NCBI GenBank assembly: GCA_024635875.1
Contig: JAGXIC010000017.1
Coordinates: 1-39,816 of the forward strand
From: Pricia sp.
GTDB taxonomy: Bacteria > Bacteroidota > Bacteroidia > Flavobacteriales > Flavobacteriaceae
Direction of reading: 5' to 3'
DNA: 39,816 nucleotides
The stretch's first letter is position 1. Every line of letters begins with the position of its first letter. Of this stretch, positions 36,920 through 39,816 are shown in pieces. The position numbers and the translations under genes are program-made. The notes beneath the pieces were generated by a model. That model ran no database searches, had not been told where the DNA came from, and saw nothing but the letters and a program-made list of their open reading frames with translations.

Positions 36920-39816
36920 ATGAAAAATTGCTTAACGTTTCTGTTGCTTCTTTTAGGTGTCATTAATCTCACCGCTCAGCGCACAGGAAGTATCGCAGGT
37001 AAATTAACTGACAAAGAATATAATGATGAACCATTGGCCTTTGCGAATATTTTAATAAAAGGAACGACAACTGGCACGACGACCGATTTTGACGGATTGT
37101 ATGAAATCTCTGGTCTTGAGCCCGGCACTTATACGGTGGTCTACAGCTATTTGGGGTATAAAACGGTCGAGATTCCCAATGTTAATGTGGAGGCGGGCAA
37201 GGTCAGCGAGCTCAATGTGCCCATGAGCGCTTCGGAAGGGGTTTCTTTGGATGAGGTCGTTGTGACTACATCTGCGCGAAAGGATTCGGAGACCGCACTC
37301 CTTCTTGACCAAAAAAGGGCTATCGAAATTAAGGAAAGTATCGGTGCAATCGAACTTGGTAACCTTGGTATATCGGATGTAAAGTCGGCCGCAACAAAAA
37401 TTTCCGGGGTTACCGAAAGTGAAGCCTCAGGAGACGTTTTTGTAAGGGGACTTGGAGATAGGTATTTGGTAACCACGTTCAATGGTCTGCCCATCCCTTC
37501 AGATAACATTGAAAAAAAGAATATTGACTTGGGACTTTTTCCGACTAGAGTCATACAAAATGTCAGCATTAGTAAGACGTATTCCGCCTCGGTCTCTGCC
37601 GATCAGGCTTCGGGAAATATTAACATTGCCTCTAGGGAATTGAACGGTGCCGAAGAGCTTGAAGTTGGCGTTACGGGCGGTGTCAATACCAATGCCATCG
37701 GTGATGGTTCAGATGATAATTTTAAGGTTTCCGCTAACTACGATGATACAACATTAGGATTTTATGATACCGATGTAGATATATTCGATCAACTGACCAA
37801 ACAATCTTGGGATCCGAGTACGGTTGAGACTCCCATCAACCGTGGATTTAATCTAAGTGCGGGAAAATCTTTTTTTGACAACAAATTCAAGGTGTTTTTG
37901 ACCGCATCCAATAAAAAGTCTCATCAATACCTGACCCCTGGTGTTTTCAAAATATATGATCAGGTTAATGTTACCGATTCCATAAACGATTTCAGTCAAT
38001 GGGAAACCGAATACGTCAACAACGGACTGTTGGATTTGACCTATCAGAACGAAAAAAATATTGTTAAATCGGTGACTCTCTTCATCAATACGTTAAACGA
38101 TGTGGTTTCCGAAGGGGGAAGGGATGGTAACGGAGATCTTCAAGAAGAGACCATTGGTAATTTTTCCGATTTCTTGAGAGATCAAAATACAAAACAGACC
38201 AGATTATTTGTACAGCAATTCATCGGGAATCATAAAATCTCCGAGAAAAACGAATTAGACTGGGCTGTTAGCTATAATAAACTCAATGCCGATGAGCCGA
38301 ACCGGATACGAAATATCGTAAACTTTAGTTTGGATCCAACCAATGTTTTCCTTTATGAGAATAGTGGCTTTGAATCCAGAAAACTTTCTCAATTGATAGA
38401 TGATGAGGAATATAATGGTCTTATCAAGGACCAAATTAAAGTGATAGATGAGGAAAACAGAAATTTCTATATCGATTTGGGAATTAATTACAGGAGAAAA
38501 ACGAGAGATTTCGAGTCTACCTTTTACGGTGTTTCCAATGTAGGTGAAAATAGGGCCAACTCTAATTCCTTGGACGAGTTTGACCAAATTTTTACAGTGG
38601 CCAATTTTCAGAACGACCTGCTTGAGATATCTTCTTTCCAGTCTAATGCAGATGGTGAGGTTCAAGATGAATACAAAGGAGAATATGAGTCCAAAGCTGC
38701 ATTTGCACAGTTCAATGTAAGTTTCGACAAATGGAATATCAACGCTGGACTGCGCGCTCAATTAGATGACCTTGTTGTCGATTATGATGTAACCAGTGCC
38801 CCTGGTGGTGATGTAGGGACGGTCACTCGCGACTATTCCAATTTTTATCCAAGTTTAAACCTTAAATATTCCATAACAGATGAACATGCGGTTAGATTTG
38901 CTGCCAGTCGCAGCATAACACTACCCGAGTTTAAAGAAATCGCTCCCTTTCGATACATATCTCCCACTGGCCAACAGGTTTTTGGAACGGTTGGCGAAAA
39001 TGCCTTGGAGGCGTCCTTTTCAAACAACTTCGATTTAAAATGGGAATTCTTTCCAAGTAGGGGCGAATTGATTTCCGGATCATTGTTTTATAAATCAATC
39101 GAAGACCCCATTAATAAAGTGCGTGCCAGGGGAGCTGATGGGGCTTTGTTTACTTTTCGAAATTCGGGAGACGAAGCCACTGTTTATGGTATTGAAATCG
39201 AATCCAAAATCGATTTGGTTAAACCCGAAACTGATGACGAAGGAAGTCCAGTCGGACCAGAACTAAACCTAGTCTTCAATGCCAGTAGAATGTGGCACAA
39301 ACAGGACTTACGCGAGGTACGTGCCGAGAATAATCCCGACCTTATTGCAGAGACTTTCAGATATGGTACTAATACGGAGTCCGGTCTTCAAGGTGCCTCC
39401 GATTGGGTCGCCAACTCAAGCCTGAACCTAAAAACCTCTGGTGACAATCCATGGACGGCGAACCTTTCGGCGAGTTATGCTTCTGACAAAATATTCGCTC
39501 TCGGTTTCGCACGTAGCCAACAAGATTGGGACGTTCGTTACAACGATGCGATTATTGAGAAAGGCTTTGTGGTTCTGAATAGCCGGGTAAGTAAAGAATT
39601 TGGCGAGCATTTGGAAGTTTCACTGTCAGGTCAAAACCTCTTAAATCCCTTTATTAGTCAGACTATCGATGTGTTGACCTCAGAAAGTAGGGCTGAGCTC
39701 GAAGCCTTTTCCGACGAAAGGGACGAACGCTTAGGCCCTAACGCCCCGGAGAGGGACGTGTTTACCGATGTAGTAAGATCGTACAAAATAGGCCGTACGT
39801 TTAAATTGGGCCTTAC
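36920..39816 (+). CDS. TonB-dependent receptor with N-terminal carboxypeptidase-regulatory-like domain, 3'-truncated by window edge
   Basis: MKNCLTFLLLLLGVINLTAQRTGSIAGKLTDKEYNDEPLAFANILIKGTTTGTTTDFDGLYEI..., plug motif DVFVRGLGDRYLVTTFNGLPIP; open to the window end, so absent from the ORF track. Confidence 0.93.
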   Translation, partial: MKNCLTFLLLLLGVINLTAQRTGSIAGKLTDKEYNDEPLAFANILIKGTTTGTTTDFDGLYEISGLEPGTYTVVYSYLGYKTVEIPNVNVEAGKVSELNVPMSASEGVSLDEVVVTTSARKDSETALLLDQKRAIEIKESIGAIELGNLGISDVKSAATKISGVTESEASGDVFVRGLGDRYLVTTFNGLPIPSDNIEKKNIDLGLFPTRVIQNVSISKTYSASVSADQASGNINIASRELNGAEELEVGVTGGVNTNAIGDGSDDNFKVSANYDDTTLGFYDTDVDIFDQLTKQSWDPSTVETPINRGFNLSAGKSFFDNKFKVFLTASNKKSHQYLTPGVFKIYDQVNVTDSINDFSQWETEYVNNGLLDLTYQNEKNIVKSVTLFINTLNDVVSEGGRDGNGDLQEETIGNFSDFLRDQNTKQTRLFVQQFIGNHKISEKNELDWAVSYNKLNADEPNRIRNIVNFSLDPTNVFLYENSGFESRKLSQLIDDEEYNGLIKDQIKVIDEENRNFYIDLGINYRRKTRDFESTFYGVSNVGENRANSNSLDEFDQIFTVANFQNDLLEISSFQSNADGEVQDEYKGEYESKAAFAQFNVSFDKWNINAGLRAQLDDLVVDYDVTSAPGGDVGTVTRDYSNFYPSLNLKYSITDEHAVRFAASRSITLPEFKEIAPFRYISPTGQQVFGTVGENALEASFSNNFDLKWEFFPSRGELISGSLFYKSIEDPINKVRARGADGALFTFRNSGDEATVYGIEIESKIDLVKPETDDEGSPVGPELNLVFNASRMWHKQDLREVRAENNPDLIAETFRYGTNTESGLQGASDWVANSSLNLKTSGDNPWTANLSASYASDKIFALGFARSQQDWDVRYNDAIIEKGFVVLNSRVSKEFGEHLEVSLSGQNLLNPFISQTIDVLTSESRAELEAFSDERDERLGPNAPERDVFTDVVRSYKIGRTFKLGL

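Overview
This window looks like Bacteroidota (Flavobacteriia-type) chromosome. Features in order: the 3' part of an MsbA-like ABC exporter; a PepSY-like secreted protein; a 2Fe-2S ferredoxin, ferredoxin-NADP reductase, NfuA-like and Mrp ATPase cluster; then, from about 5.1 to 29.5 kb, a MacB/FtsX-type ABC transporter array. The array has seven ~800-aa double-FtsX permeases, one with an in-frame TAA, two LolD/MacB-type ATPases, an HlyD-family adaptor and a TolC-family protein, with a head-GIN DUF2807 gene and an oppositely oriented LpxR-like gene embedded in it. Divergent from tolC is an NtrC-type sigma-54 response regulator, a DUF2834 protein and an NtrB-like kinase. After these come an alkyltransferase-like protein with PAHR in place of PCHR, a LysE-family protein, TrmB, a PhoR/PhoB-like pair, and a truncated TonB-dependent receptor that the ORF track misses because it runs off the window end. 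The main finding is a cis-regulatory module present twice, upstream of tolC (29553-29670) and of an internal permease (11185-11302). Each copy has a sigma-54-like -24/-12 promoter (TGGCACG-N4-TCG) and two 17-bp palindromes (TGTMMAATAWWTKKACA). In both copies the palindromes are 22 bp apart and start exactly 64 bp from the -24 edge. This suggests the array is two co-regulated operons controlled by the divergent NtrC/NtrB-like system, an inferred envelope-stress efflux or lipoprotein-handling regulon. Several intergenic repeat families are also present, placed non-randomly at permease starts and stops. All functional calls come from reading motifs by eye; no database search was run.
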